Numbered from the stretch's first letter, positions 50,101-61,484 are shown. The stretch: 64,000 nt of DNA from Mytilus edulis (GCF_963676685.1 NC_092350.1:7119486-7183485), one strand, 5' to 3'. Numbers and translations: made by a program. The notes: generated by a model not told the origin, from the sequence alone.

Positions 50101-53100
50101 AACATGTTATACAAATACAGTAGATACACATGAAAATATCTAAGAAACATTGGATAAGGAGGAATATGGATTGGATAGAGCTTTTCCTTATATTTTTTTA
50201 ATTTTTGTGACAATCAAACTTTCCTATATAAAAAAAGAAAATGTGGTATGATTGCCAATGAGACAACTCTCAACAACAGACCAAATGACACAGAAATTAA
50301 CAACTATAGCCTATAGGTCACTGTGATGCCTTCAACAATGAGCAAAGCCCATACCGCATAGTCAGCTATAAAAGGCCCCAAACAATGTAAAACAATTCAA
50401 AACGGGAAAACTAATGTATGTACAAAATATGAACGAAAAACAAATATGTAACACATAAACAAACGACAAACACTGAATTACAGGCTCCTGACTTGGGACA
50501 GACACATACATACAGAACATCAAGTGACATAAACTTCCACATGTTGAAGGCGACACTACAAAGAAGAGGTAGAAGAACAAACACATACATGTATTTACTG
50601 TTACATTGTCCTACCTGCGTATAAATCAACAACAGTTTCGTTGGAACAATCAAACTTTGCTATTCTTAGCTTCTCCGTAACATTCCCAGCACTGAACATA
50701 CACTTTGTTATGTTATAGGTGTACCTGTTTCAATAAAACAAAATTGTCAACTAAACTTCCCAGAAGAACAATTAATCTGATTTTAAAGAAATATATGTGT
50801 CTTGATGTAATTAATCAATCATATATTATTAAAAAAAATTAGTTGTTTGACAATAAAAGACAATTGAGATTAACATGGTTATGTCATTAAACAAATCACA
50901 CTTGAAGTACTGTAATTCAGAAGTTTTTGCTTTTATGTTTTTATCATTGTGAAATGTTTTTAATATTGTGAAAGTGGGGACAGAATTGGAATCACAAAAT
51001 AAAAACTCACAATCTAAATTTTGATACATTTTTGGATTAAACACTTTCTGAAATCCCAATAACCAATCTGACATTTTACTCTGTTCTTCAAAAAATCATA
51101 AATGAGAGCAAAACTTTCTGAATTTACAATATTCACAACAAACAAGAGATAACCTGAATATGTGATTAAATAAGGGGGGACAGTTAACCAAGTTCTGTCA
51201 TCGAGATTCTTTTCCTTTACCCAAATAATGTATGTATCTCCATGTAATAAATTGTTTGAAACCAAGGCGGACAACTTACCTAATTCTGTTATCTTTATGT
51301 TCAACCCATCCTGTATTTCCATACAATAGTCTGACCTGTGGTGTTCTGAAACCATCTGCTGAGATCACATCCTTCCTGGCTACTCTGTAACAATGTAAAC
51401 ATTTACAGACTACAGACCATAACTCTTCACCTATCCAAAATAAATAATTTGTTAGCAAAGTTCAGCAATGAATAATAAATTACAACTGTCAGTTTACATA
51501 TAATGATCAAATACAAAAATGTATATACAACATGTTCAAAGGGAGGTAACTCTTGGATATTGTATGTTGAAGTAAGTTGTGATTATATTGGTTTTCTGTG
51601 TAATTTCTAACCCTTACTGTAGGTACCCCATTTTCTCCAAAAGTTCGTTCGTCCTAATATTATGAAAAATGTTTTTCAAAAATTTGAAATAAATTTTGTA
51701 AGTCATTCTCATTTATTGAGGAAATAAAAAGGAACTATCTTAATCCACCAATATCAGAAATTATCTTCAATGATTTTCTTTTTGCTTGAAATTTGCAATG
51801 TATTACTATTATGAGATATTTTATTTTTCGCAGGTGAGGTAAAAACACAAAATTTCATATTTCAATTTTTCAGAAAAAAAAACACTACTGCAAACAGAAA
51901 CAAATAAATAAAGAAAATGCCTTGATGTGTCATTATCTGCCCCTGTTTTTGTATCATATGCCCTTTAAAAAACAATCATCTCAGATTTTACATGTTTTGG
52001 TTCTATACATTTACTTTAAGTTAACCACTTAAACATTAATACTAAAATAAATTGAGAAAAAGTTGTTTAACAGGAGCAAAATACAGATATAGTTTCTATT
52101 TAATCCTATGTGTTACCTGCTTTTTTCCAGTTATCATTACAGAAGCAGTTTGGTGGTAGTAGAACAAGATCTCCATGTTTTTCCCAGTGATGTGGAATAT
52201 CTCTCTGTAACTCTTCCGTTATACATATATCATATCTATGAGCCAGATGAGTCAGACTCAACACAAGTTCTTCATATGGTGTTTTTGGTTTGGGTTTTTT
52301 AGCTTTAAATTTCACCTGAGCTATCTGATAACCAGACATTGGTAAAGTCTTGATTGCATCAAAGTTAATAAAGTCAGTATTACAGTTACAAATCATATTG
52401 CTCTCCAATAATAAATTATCCACTTCATCAAATGTTCCATTGTCCAGTGGGATAGCTATTTTACCAACCCCAAAATCTGTCAAGTTACACGATATATCTG
52501 TTAGTTTACTTCTTTCTAGGATTTTTCTGAAATACAAAATGTAAAAAATTAATTTGGTGGATGGTTATTTTGCATATATATATGTATCTTTTTTTCACTT
52601 ATTGTTTTTTTGGTATACCTCTTACATGTACATTCATATATATATATCATTTTTTATAAGCATACTATACATGCTGTATTTTCTCTTCTTATAGTTTCTG
52701 TTATTTCTATTACCTAGACTAATTTGAATGCATTCTTTATAAATATGTTACTGCTTCTCTAAGGATGTTTGCATACATGAAGAGCATGCAACTGAGGTTA
52801 AAACATATATACATATATAAATTAACTATGTAATGTATTACAGTGGACAGTTGTACTAAAATGTATTAATGGATTGAGATCTATAGAACTTTACCCTATA
52901 GTTAATGTCCTGTGTCCAGACAATTAATTGAAAATTGATTTCTTGATGAACATAAAAAAAAATAGCTTGAATTTTGCTTGTCCTCCAATTAGTGCGAAAC
53001 AGTCGACACAGAAAATAAGAGTATTATATTGATTTCTAATAGAAAACAAAATATATATTTCCTTGAATATCTTTTGATAATTCTAACATTAAACCATGCA

Positions 53101-56100
53101 TACTTTGTTGAAAAAGCCTCAACTTTGGGAAAAAGAAGGACATAGATTTGTAACTTCTGTGACACAATAAATATAAAAGATCAGAGTTCTAATGTCCCCT
53201 GCGTTGCACTTATTTTATATTTCATAGGGGCATTATTCTTTTTTTTTTAAAGTGGATCTTCCACCATTATAGAACTTGTCTGATATATTACTGATATTAA
53301 CCTTAAGTAAAAATTTGGCAAGAATTGTACATGTGAGAATGCTAACTTAGCCATTTTCCATTAATTTAATATTTCCAAGGTACAATGTACATAACTCTTT
53401 ATAAAATGTTGACCGTCCACCATTTTAGAACCTGTCTGAGGTATGTATTGATGATATTTTAAAAGTTACAGTATAAGTTTTATAAAAATCTGGCAAGAAT
53501 TGTACCCATGAGGGCATTAACAAGACCAGATGGACGGACGGACAGACACTCATATGTACACACTGATGATCATTTGTTATTTCCATGTCCCCTGCGACGC
53601 GTTACACAGAGGGCGAAAAGCGCACATGAAGGTAACAGTAAATTTATTTTTTGTTACCTGCAGGTATTGTATTCTGCAAATTATGCAATAAAAAATTAAT
53701 GATTAATGAGAGAAATCTCTTAAATAGATTCAAACTATCAAATTTTAACGTTAAATCATTCACATGATTAAACTCCCAGATATATATATATATATATATA
53801 TACATGTATATTGACATTAATCTTTGCCTTTGGGGGTTAATACACATTATCTCTATTCCCAGCTGATCTGGCCGCTTGAACTTTTAACATCATACAACAA
53901 TTACTTTTCCATTGTGGTGTCAGATATTTTGTTTAATGATGCCAAAGTCCGTAGCAAAATTTGTAAGGATTCCGCGGAACCCAGTGTCTCGCCTACTCTT
54001 TCTGTTAATCGCAGGTTCAACAAAAATGAGGAAATAAATCAATAAAATATTCCTGTTGATATTATCTTTAAATTGTAAGAAGCTTCTGTCCAAGTTTGGT
54101 AAAAATCCAGGATAGTTTATGAATCTAATAAATGTTTAAAAACTTTTAACTGCTGACTAAATGTAATGTTAACTGGAAGAAAACTAAATTTCCTTCTAGA
54201 TACTATCTTTTGATCATAAACAAGCTTCTGTCCAAGTTTGGTACAAATCCAAAATAGTATAAGAAAGTTAAATTTTAAAACGTTTAACCACAGAGTGAAT
54301 GTGTTGTTTCCTGCCAGAAAATCTATGTCCATTTAAAAGTAAAATACGAAAAAATAGCTTAAACAATTGCAAACCAAAATTCTTCTAGCATGTCTAGTAA
54401 ATGCTTCCAACAATCATTGTAAGACATAAAATCTAGACCAACAGCTAAGAACTTTAAAGTGTCAACAAAAATAATCTAAATATGTTAAGTGTTTTGGGGC
54501 ATTTTGTAAGTTAACATAGGTTATATGACATTGAAGATTGATTTTTAAAGTATTTCTCTAAACAGGGCATTGAAAATAAACTTTTTCAACGTAAACAAAT
54601 TAAAAAAAACTAATCTTATTAAAATTTGGATTCTTTCTTGATTGCAAAAATGAATAAATTAATAAACAATGGTTTGTTTTAATTAAAAGTTTTAAAATTT
54701 TAAAACTGTTTCAAGGTCTTATTCCTGATGATAAAAAAATAAGTGAACTTATCTAAATTGTTGATTAATTACAGATGATTATTGGAAATTTATCAAGTAA
54801 ATTATAGGCCTTACTTGAATAGCTTTTATATATTCATATTTATATTCATATCTCATTTTTTTTTAAAGATATCTTGTTAATCCATTGATCATTTATCTTT
54901 CAGACATAATTTAAAGAATGTCTTTATGTATTGTAGATCAAAAGTAATAGGCAATAAATAAATCTATCATCCTTCTATACATGATATATATCAAACATCG
55001 AATATATACATATACAACTTCAATTATGAGGTCAAACATTTGTATATTGAAGTTGTATATTGAAGGTTTTAATTATGTAAGACTGAGGTTGATAAGTAAT
55101 GTGGTCAATTTGATTGACACTTTAGGAGGTGTGGCATTGTACATGTTGTAATTAAAGGTCCACCTTGTCTCTCATTGTTTGGTGATAATGACAGTTGTCA
55201 ATCATTATAGTATTGTATCAATACCCAATTACCTAATATAATCAAAATGTTATAAAAAGAAGCATTGGTTACATACATTCTTTTATTTAACTGTTCATTT
55301 GTATTCAGATATCGCAGATCAAATTTATTCGTTCATTGTGTAATCATACGTTTTTTGATTGAGTTAAGTCTGCCAATTGATATTTTATCGTATGTTTTTC
55401 TATGTTGTGATGTTATGCTATTGTTTCAGAAAAAGGGAGAAGGTTTGGATCCATTAAAACGTTTAATCCCGCTGCAAATGTTTGCACCTGTCCTAAGTCA
55501 GGAATCTGATGTACAGTAGTTGTCGTTTGTTTATGTAATATATACGTGTTTCTCGTTTCTCGTTTTGTTTATATAGATTAGACCGTTGGTTTTCCCGTTT
55601 GAATGGTTTTATACTAGTAATTTTGGGGCCCTTTATAGCTTGTTGTTCGGTGTGAGCCAAGGCTCCGTGTTGAAGGCCGTACTTTAACCTATAATGGTTT
55701 ACTTTTTTAAATTGTTATTTGGATGGAGAGTTGTCTCATTGGCACTCACACCACATCTGCCTTTATCTATTGGATGAACTGCTCCAAAAATATACCATTT
55801 TTTCAGTTCATGTGTGTATTTTGTGCACATACATGAGAACTATTGGGAACTATATTTCAGTGTGAATACATTTAGTAACAGTAGCTAACCTGTCATGTTG
55901 TTAGGGAGGCCAGTGCCTTATAGTAAAGATTTAGAACAAGTTCTTATCTTTCCAAAAACGTTAGCTGATGATAGAGTTTCTTTGTTAACATTGAATATGA
56001 TGTCATAACATAAATAACCTCACAAATAAATACCTAACAACAGAACCAAAAATTGGAAACATTACGGTTTTTCTGTTTCTTTTTTAACAGATTTTGGAAG

Positions 56101-57438
56101 TTAAAATATGTTTGAATTAAAAAGAAAAATGCATACAAACTTCATCCCCTTTCACAGGTATATTAAATGCCTAGTGCCTCATATTATCCAGTAATGGCAG
56201 CCAAATAGCAATAAGGTGTATTAAAACAACTCACTATTCTTAAATATGAATACAAATGAGAGGGTAGAAAAGGGGGGTGCTTGGACAGAAAAAAAGTGAA
56301 ATAACTTAATTTCAGGTTGAACATGAAATAGTTTCTGTCATGAATGTTGCACGAAAAATAAAGACTTTGATGTGAACCTTTTGTGACTGAGTCACTGCCC
56401 TCTAATATATATTAACTCTCTGTTTTACTTAATATTCCCGATAGAGTATACACATTTATGATATGAATGATTTAAGGCTTTCATAAAAAGTATATAACGA
56501 TCTTAGCTTTTAAAATGCAAATAAAGGAACAACATCATAGACCTTTTACGCTTTATCAAAAAACAAAATTCAATCATTTTTTTCTTAACAATCATTGTCT
56601 AGTGTTTGAAATTTATTTCTGATACCAAGCAAGCAAAATAAGCATTTGAATATCACAATGCACGTAAAATTAAATAAGCAGACCACTTTAAACGAGGCAC
56701 CTGTCTTGCACGACTGAATGTCAAATAATAAAGTAGAAACATGTTGAACGTGAAATAAAAAACGGTGATCATGTTGCACGAAAATAACCCTTTGCCACCC
56801 TCAAATAAACAAGATGTCCATTTAGTGGTCAGTGGAAGCATGTTTTTAGGTAGTCCAAATAATTATAAGGTCTTTGAAGGCTATTTGAAATTTTTGCTTC
56901 GACGCCTTCCTGCGACGTTAGGCATCAAAGAAAAAATATATAATTTTAATACACCTTATCGCTATTTGTCCGCCTTTACTGGATATCACCTGAGACATAT
57001 ATACACATATATAGCAGGGGCGTAGCTACCCGGAGGCACGACAGCACGTGCATCCACGTCGTTTTCACAAATAAAAAAAATTTTAAAATTTTAAAAAAGC
57101 AGAAGAGAGAGAGATGAGTTGGTCAATTGGAATCGGAGACTGTTGGTGTCTTTCAGTCAATCACGGATATTAGTCGAGTTGACATATTTATAGACCCTCA
57201 TTGATAGGATTTCAACCTCCTGTGCACCCTTAGCCTAAGCCTTAGGCTTTACCAATCTCCTCACCAGATATAGTTCATGTTAACTGTATTTAAATAACGT
57301 CATTTGTATATATTATTAAAGTTAAATGAACCTTATTGGCTGACAAAGAGTATTTGGTACTATCAAAGCTTGTTTTACCATTAACGATGTCATCGTTAAG
57401 ATTTGTTTGTTTTCGCTTTCTAACATGGGCGCAGACAT
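43732..57438 (-). CDS. TRMT12: tRNA wybutosine-synthesizing protein 2 (TYW2/TRMT12)
   Basis: Six exons join in phase (57332-57438, 52117-52526, 51280-51430, 50615-50724, 44935-45092, 43732-44163) to 455 codons, close to the human length. By family, TYW2 moves the aminocarboxypropyl group of S-adenosylmethionine onto the tricyclic base at G37 of tRNA-Phe, a step of wybutosine synthesis in the cytosol. Motifs in order: N-terminal VPNTLCQPIRKILERSKL; HHWEKHGDLVLLP; ADGFRTPQVRLLYG; GWVEHKDNRIRYTYNITKCM; FSAGNVTEKLR; the SAM-binding VVDLYAGIGYFTLP (about 254-267); HACEWNPDAVEALKKNL; GDNRK; ADRVNLGLIPSSEDGWPVA; and the C-terminal HVKSYAPRVDHVVVDFKCCP. Exons 2-6 are secure. Exon 1 rests on a weak donor but matches the family's V-P...Q..R..L pattern. 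The intron before exon 5 holds a minisatellite copied from its own splice site. Confidence 0.93.
44935..45092 (-). CDS. TRMT12: TYW2 exon 5
   Basis: Acceptor ctatttcag|GT and donor AGAAAG|gtgggt. Encodes the SAM-binding turn GIGYFTLPYLVHA and HACEWNPDAVEAL. Confidence 0.93.
45081..45725 (-). repeat. 82-bp minisatellite copied from the TYW2 exon 5 acceptor
   Basis: Nearly 8 units start at 45081, 45163, 45245, 45327, 45409, 45491, 45573 and 45655. The first unit is the true exon edge. Every other unit repeats the polypyrimidine/AG (as ctattacag) plus the first 12 exon nucleotides GTATTGGATACT. Units 45163+45245 and 45327+45409 form a duplicated 164-bp pair. A decayed field of 'tagtcacatatcagtcatct' motifs continues at 46320-46560. 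Confidence 0.9.
45726..46318. mobile_element. MITE-like element inside the minisatellite
   Basis: The 593-bp segment is bounded by imperfect inverted ends AAAGGAGtAGGTC and GACCTtCTCCTTT. The 'cacatcagtcat' minisatellite motif is found on both sides. No coding capacity, and no clear target duplication. Confidence 0.5.
46682..47156 (+). mobile_element. Pearl-like bivalve element
   Basis: Two core units about 168 bp apart ('atctttaccataggaca' at 46753, 'atctttaccacaggaca' at 46922), followed by a (GGAC)n stretch at 47103-47120 and a 'gggccccgctg'/'ggcggggccc' inverted end pair. Confidence 0.65.
47157..50224. other. TYW2 intron sequence
   Basis: Mostly unique AT-rich intron with a family T repeat at 48480-48725. 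Nothing else recognised. Confidence 0.5.
48480..48725 (+). repeat. Family T interspersed repeat
   Basis: Starts 'gtcccaagtcaggagcc' and ends 'cataccacatctctctta'. Diverged. Confidence 0.6.
50225..50515 (-). repeat. Family T interspersed repeat, near full length
   Basis: The most complete copy, from 'gattgccaatgagacaactc' to 'caggctcctgacttgggaca'. Useful as the family's reference in this window. Confidence 0.75.
50615..50724 (-). CDS. TRMT12: TYW2 exon 4
   Basis: The 110 nt lie between acceptor ttgaaacag and donor ACGCAG|gtagga. Encodes TYNITKCMFSAGNVTEKL up to VVDLYA. Confidence 0.92.
51280..51430 (-). CDS. TRMT12: TYW2 exon 3
   Basis: Acceptor ttttggatag|GT, donor AATTAG|gtaagt. Encodes EELW, then RVARKDVISADGFRTPQVRL and GWVEHKDNRIR. 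Confidence 0.92.
52117..52526 (-). CDS. TRMT12: TYW2 exon 2
   Basis: Acceptor tgtatttcag, donor AAGCAG|gtaaca. Its first base completes an arginine codon begun in exon 1. Encodes KILERSKLTD, a lysine-rich KFKAKKPKPKTPYEE segment and HHWEKHGDLVLLPPNCF. Confidence 0.9.
53200..53640 (+). mobile_element. Pearl-like bivalve element
   Basis: Two units about 150 bp apart ('cttccaccattatagaact' and 'gtccaccattttagaacct'), then GGACGGACGGACAGAC at 53532-53547. 'atgtcccctgcg' occurs at both ends. Confidence 0.55.
53781..53806 (+). repeat. (TA)n microsatellite
   Basis: Uninterrupted run of TA dinucleotides. Confidence 0.9.
53848..57331. other. TYW2 intron 1 sequence
   Basis: Carries a long family T repeat at 55490-55770, and 'caggggcgtagctaccc' at 57015, which resembles an end of a hAT-type transposon but has no visible partner. 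Confidence 0.5.
55490..55770 (+). repeat. Family T interspersed repeat, young copy
   Basis: Starts 'gtcctaagtcaggaatctga'. Its 3' half (55615-55765) is nearly identical to 20985-21130. Confidence 0.75.
57332..57438 (-). CDS. TRMT12: TYW2 exon 1
   Basis: ATG at 57438-57436 (MSAPMLESENKQ...) and 35 codons plus two bases to AATAAG|gttcat. This is a weak donor, but the frame hits a stop 4 codons later. The phase matches exon 2, and the joined IVPNTLCQPIRKILERSKLTD resembles the N-terminus of the family. An internal ATG at codon 20 or 21 is an alternative start. Confidence 0.65.
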
Positions 57439-57525
57439 CTTGAATCACGCGAAATCACGTTCACTGCGAGAAGAGTTAATTGATTCAGATTGAACGATCG
57501 TTTGAAGAAGCTGCAAATAAAAATC
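57439..57525. promoter_or_regulatory. Bidirectional promoter and 5' leaders, TYW2 / G gamma
   Basis: The two start codons face away from each other across only 87 bp, so transcription start sites of both genes must lie in or overlap this interval (unless non-coding first exons exist). It contains 'tcacgcgaaatcacgttcac', with a CACG-rich core and higher GC than its surroundings. No TATA box is evident. Confidence 0.6.
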
Positions 57526-57620
57526 ATGTCTAGTGCAGTACAGAGATTACAAAAACAGCTAACACAGCTGAGAGAAGAAGCTAAAGTTGAAAGAATACCA
57601 GTCTCACAAGCAATTGAAGT
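57526..57620 (+). CDS. G gamma exon 1
   Basis: ATG in 'aaatcATGT', 31 codons and two bases, then donor GAAGT|gtaaga. The split codon GT|G is valine. Confidence 0.92.
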
Positions 57621-60600
57621 GTAAGATAGAAAGATTTTGCGATGTCAGACTGTTTATAAAAAAGGGGGAGGGTGTTGTCTCAAAAACATCCTGAAGCTTA
57701 TGTTTCACACTTGTTAAGTATGTGTGTCCAAGGACAAGTTACTGTCACTTGGCATACTATACAGGAATGCATGTGTAAATGCTTTAACCGCTGACTGAGT
57801 CCCTACTAAAAAATTATTGGGTTCATGTACATTACAACTCAGACCAAAGACAAAGACCTTTTTTAAAGACAACACAGACCACTTTTAAAGACAACACAGA
57901 CCACTTTCATTCTAATGTTTAGGAAGTTATATATACATTGTATATGATGATCAGTGAGGAGAAACTGATAGAGTCCAAGAAATAGAAGACTTTTTCAAAT
58001 TATGATACAGAATTTCTGTGGAAAAGTAAAATAATGGAAATGAATAAAAATTCAAGATTCTTAAATTGTTCTGACCGGTGTTTTAAACTGGTACATGTAG
58101 ATATCTTTCAGACAGGCCAAACTTGTCATTCAAACTGGTCGAATTTGTCTATATAAAAAGAAGTCCAAGTTGTGTTTCAATTGGTCAGAATTGTCTTTGT
58201 TCCTAGTCTTGTTATCCTGATTCCACATGAACTCAACAAGTGAGATGTTAGAAATAGACTATTTTAATACATGAAGCTTACTGTGTGGCATAGGATTTGC
58301 TCATTGTTGAAGAACACACAGGGACCTATAGTTTGAACTTCTACATTATTTGGTTTCTGGAGGAGAGTTTTCTCATTGCAATCTGGCATACCAATTACTA
58401 AGGATTTGTATAGTACATTGTAGTAAGACTAACAACTATACAAATCCTTGCAATTAACAAATCTTCTAATATTTATTTTTTATACTGAATACAATGTACA
58501 GTAGCTCTATATCACCATTACTAGACACCACATCAGTTCTTAAAAAAATTGTATAACAAGATTAATGTATTGACACCACAAAAACAGTTATTGTTTTAAA
58601 CAATGAATCATCTGATACCAATGCAATAGTTTATGAAGTTTTGTATATTCTCTGGTCAAATGACACAGATTCCTATATAGCGATAAGGTCTAGCTTCTAT
58701 GACTATGGCCTTTGGAGGCTTCACTGAAAGAGACAAACAGACAATTTTTGTATGAAAGTGTCACCTTTAAAACATATAAGCATTAAGAAAAATTTTAAAC
58801 AAATCCTATTTCGTAAAAGTGTCATCATAAATTGGTAGGAGACACTTTTACAAAAGTCTATTTATTTCATGCAGTTAATAAATAAATAATTTGTTGTTTT
58901 GTAAAATTTCAAGTTGTGCTGGTATTTAGAACTATGAATATAGCCTCTATAACTAAAGTCACAATACAGATCTATCTTAGTTTATTGTCTTATTAATTAT
59001 AGTAAAGTAAAAAAACAATAAAAGAGTATCACACATTTTGAAACATGAGTAATTGTAAGTTATATTTATTACATTGTATATTTTTACAGCAAATAACATG
59101 TTTTCCTGTTCAATAAAATGGGGTCCAAGTGGTCTGAGTACATACATGTATGTAGTAAAACAACTATCACTATGTATACCCTGTCATCATTGAGGTTGTT
59201 AGTTGAATCCTGCACATAGCAGGTCCAACTCCAATTTTAATTGACTAGGATGGTAATTTTTCCATCAGGAACAGTGTTCCTTTTTTTTTTTTTGTCATTG
59301 GATATTTCTTCTTGTGTTGTGGCTTCTTGAATGTCAAATAAATGTAGTCATATTCAGTAAATTATTTATTACAGAATGAATATGCTTGACTTTTAGCTCC
59401 CATAATAAAAAAAAATTTAAAATCAATAAAAGTTATTAAGTACAAATGTATAATAATTTTGTTAATGATATTACCACAAACATGACAAATAGAATAATGT
59501 CATATGTCAAATGAGTTTCACAATAGACAGTGTAGAATTTAATCACATATATTTAAACAATGATATTTTCTGTTTATAAATTGTATGTTATAAATGTAAA
59601 TTAACAAGTATGTACATGTATGTGCTCACATGTACAAGCACTTTTAATTGTTTTAGTATAAAGAGTAACACCAAATGGAAAGAGAATTCCAATTACTGTT
59701 ACCTTGTTTTTTGTTATTTTATTTTAGTGGAAAGAGTAACATCAAATTAACATTTTACAAAGAGCTTTCAAAGAATATGTTTAAGTTTTCTGTTTACTGT
59801 TACCTTGCTATTTTTATTTCCTTATGACTAAATACATCAATAAGCATCCCAAAGGTGGTGCTTTAATTATCTGAGTGAACCAGTCTGTTTACTGTTACCT
59901 TGCTATTTTTATATGACTAGTTACATCAATAAGCATCCCAAAGATGATGCTTTAATTATCTGAGTGAACCAGTCTGTTTACTGTTACCTTGCTATTTTTA
60001 TATGACTAGTTACATCAATAAGCATCCCAAAGATGATGCTTTAATTATCTGAGTGAACCAGTCTGGTTACTGTTACCTTGCTATTTCCGTATGACTAGTT
60101 ACATCAATAAGCATCCCAAAGGTGATGCTTTAATTATCCGAGTGAACCAGTCTGGTTACTGTTACCTTGCTATTTCAGTATGACTAGTTACATCAATAAG
60201 CATCCCAAAGGTGATGCTTTAATTATCCGAGTGAACCAGTCTGGTTACTGTTACCTTGCTATTTCAGTATGACTAGTTACATCAATAAGCATCCCAAAGG
60301 TGATGCTTTAATTATCTGAGTGAACCAGTCTGGTTACTGTTACCTTGCTATTTCAGTATGACTAGTTACATCAATAAGCATCCCAAAGGTGATGCTTTAA
60401 TTATCTGAGTGAACCAGTCTGGTTACTGTTACCTTGCTATTTCCGTATGACTAGTTACATCAATAAGCATCCCAAAGGTGATGCTTTAATTATCCGAGTG
60501 AACCAGTCTGGTTACTGTTACCTTGCTATTTCAGTATGACTAGTTACATCAATAAGCATCCCAAAGGTGATGCTTTAATTATCCGAGTGAACCAGTCTGG

Positions 60601-61462
60601 TTACTGTTACCTTGCTATTTTTATATGACTAGTTACATCAATAAGCATCCCAAAGGTGATGCTTTAATTATCCGAGTGAACCAGTCTGGTTACTGTTACC
60701 TTGCTATTTCAGTATGACTAGTTACATCATAAGCATCCCAAAGGTGATGCTTTAATTATCTGAGTGAACCAGTCTGGTTACTGTTACCTTGCTATTTCAG
60801 TATGACTAGTTACATCAATAAGCATCCCAAAGATGATGCTTTAATTATCGGAGTGAACCAGTCTGGTTACTGTTACCTTGCTATTTCAGTATGACTAGTT
60901 ACATCAATAAGCATCCCAAAGATGATGCTTTAATTATCGGAGTGAACCAGTCTAGTTACTGTTACATTTACATTTTGTACCTACATGTAGCTATTCTTAT
61001 TTCAGTTTGTAGAGTTACACCAAATCTGTATTGTCTATCTTCTTCCAATCTAGGCACACCTCCACAATAGGAGTAAAAAGGCAACTATCCACCAATATAT
61101 AAAAAAAAAAAACGTCAACACTATTGAATTATTTACAGTTTTATCACAATCCTCCACCAATAAAACAAATGGTCAAGGTTTTTTTACACAAAAAATGTTT
61201 CATCTGCTATAAAATCAAAATGTCATCTACGCAGACTGTCTCTTATCTGCTATAAACTGAGAATAGCTGGGATTTTGAAAAAGTTAAGATATTTATACTG
61301 TATTCTCATTTATAGTAGTGAGCCAGTCTGTTTACTTTTACTTTATTTGATTTCAGGATGAAGAGTTACATCACAGAGCATTCCCAAGGAGATGCTTTAG
61401 TAATAGGTGTGAACCAATCAGATAACCCGTTTAGAGACCAGAAATCCTGTGCCATTTTATAA
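57526..61462 (+). CDS. G protein gamma subunit
   Basis: Two coding exons (57526-57620, 61357-61462) give 66 residues. Gamma subunits form an obligate dimer with G beta at the inner face of the plasma membrane and carry signals from G protein-coupled receptors. Residues 1-31 form the N-terminal coiled-coil helix (QRLQKQLTQLREEAKVERIP). Residues 33-54 contain SYITEHSQGDAL. NPFR is at 55-58, the conserved gamma motif just before the C-terminus. The C-terminal CAAX box is CAIL (63-66), whose leucine predicts geranylgeranylation. The length is slightly below the usual 68-75. The intron between the exons contains an 89-bp minisatellite built from a copy of exon 2's start. It is divergent from TYW2, 87 bp apart. 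The subtype cannot be fixed from sequence alone. Confidence 0.93.
57621..59640. other. G gamma intron, first half
   Basis: Contains a family T fragment at 58265-58400. Otherwise AT-rich without features. Confidence 0.5.
58265..58400 (+). repeat. Family T interspersed repeat, fragment
   Basis: Carries 'tttgctcattgttgaagaac' and 'gagagttttctcattgcaat'. Confidence 0.5.
59790..60966 (+). repeat. 89-bp minisatellite derived from a G gamma exon 2 copy
   Basis: Thirteen units of 89 bp (one 88), for example with 'ggtgatgctt' at 60121, 60210, 60299 and 60388. Each holds 'ttaccttgctatttcag', a 3' splice-site sequence. It is followed by a version of exon 2 that reads V-MTSYINKHPKGDALII-x-VNQSG in the exon's own phase. 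Residue x is Gly (last two units), Arg or a stop. Seven units keep the TTTCAG acceptor. By hand about 50 of 65 nt match exon 2. Outlying decayed copies lie near 59660, 59730 and 61004. Confidence 0.92.
61357..61462 (+). CDS. G gamma exon 2
   Basis: Acceptor atttgatttcag|G, 34 codons and TAA. Encodes MKSYITEHSQGDALVIGVNQ, NPFR and the CAIL prenylation box. Confidence 0.93.
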
Positions 61463-61484
61463 TTTAATACAGTTAATAGTCTTG

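Noticed and set aside
52108..52544. Plus-strand frames of 64 codons
   Set aside because: Shadows of TYW2 exon 2 on the other strand.
53644..53700. Good-looking donor CTGCAG|gtaaca on the minus strand as an alternative end for TYW2 exon 1
   Set aside because: The frame is closed by a stop 6 codons upstream and the peptide does not resemble the family; the exon near 57.4 kb fits better.
57015..57060. 'caggggcgtagctaccc', similar to a hAT transposon end
   Set aside because: No partner end, target duplication or transposase sequence found nearby. A lone terminal motif is weak evidence.
59790..60966. Possibility of a long repeat protein encoded by the 89-bp array
   Set aside because: 89 is not a multiple of 3, so the frame shifts each unit, and several units have in-frame stops.
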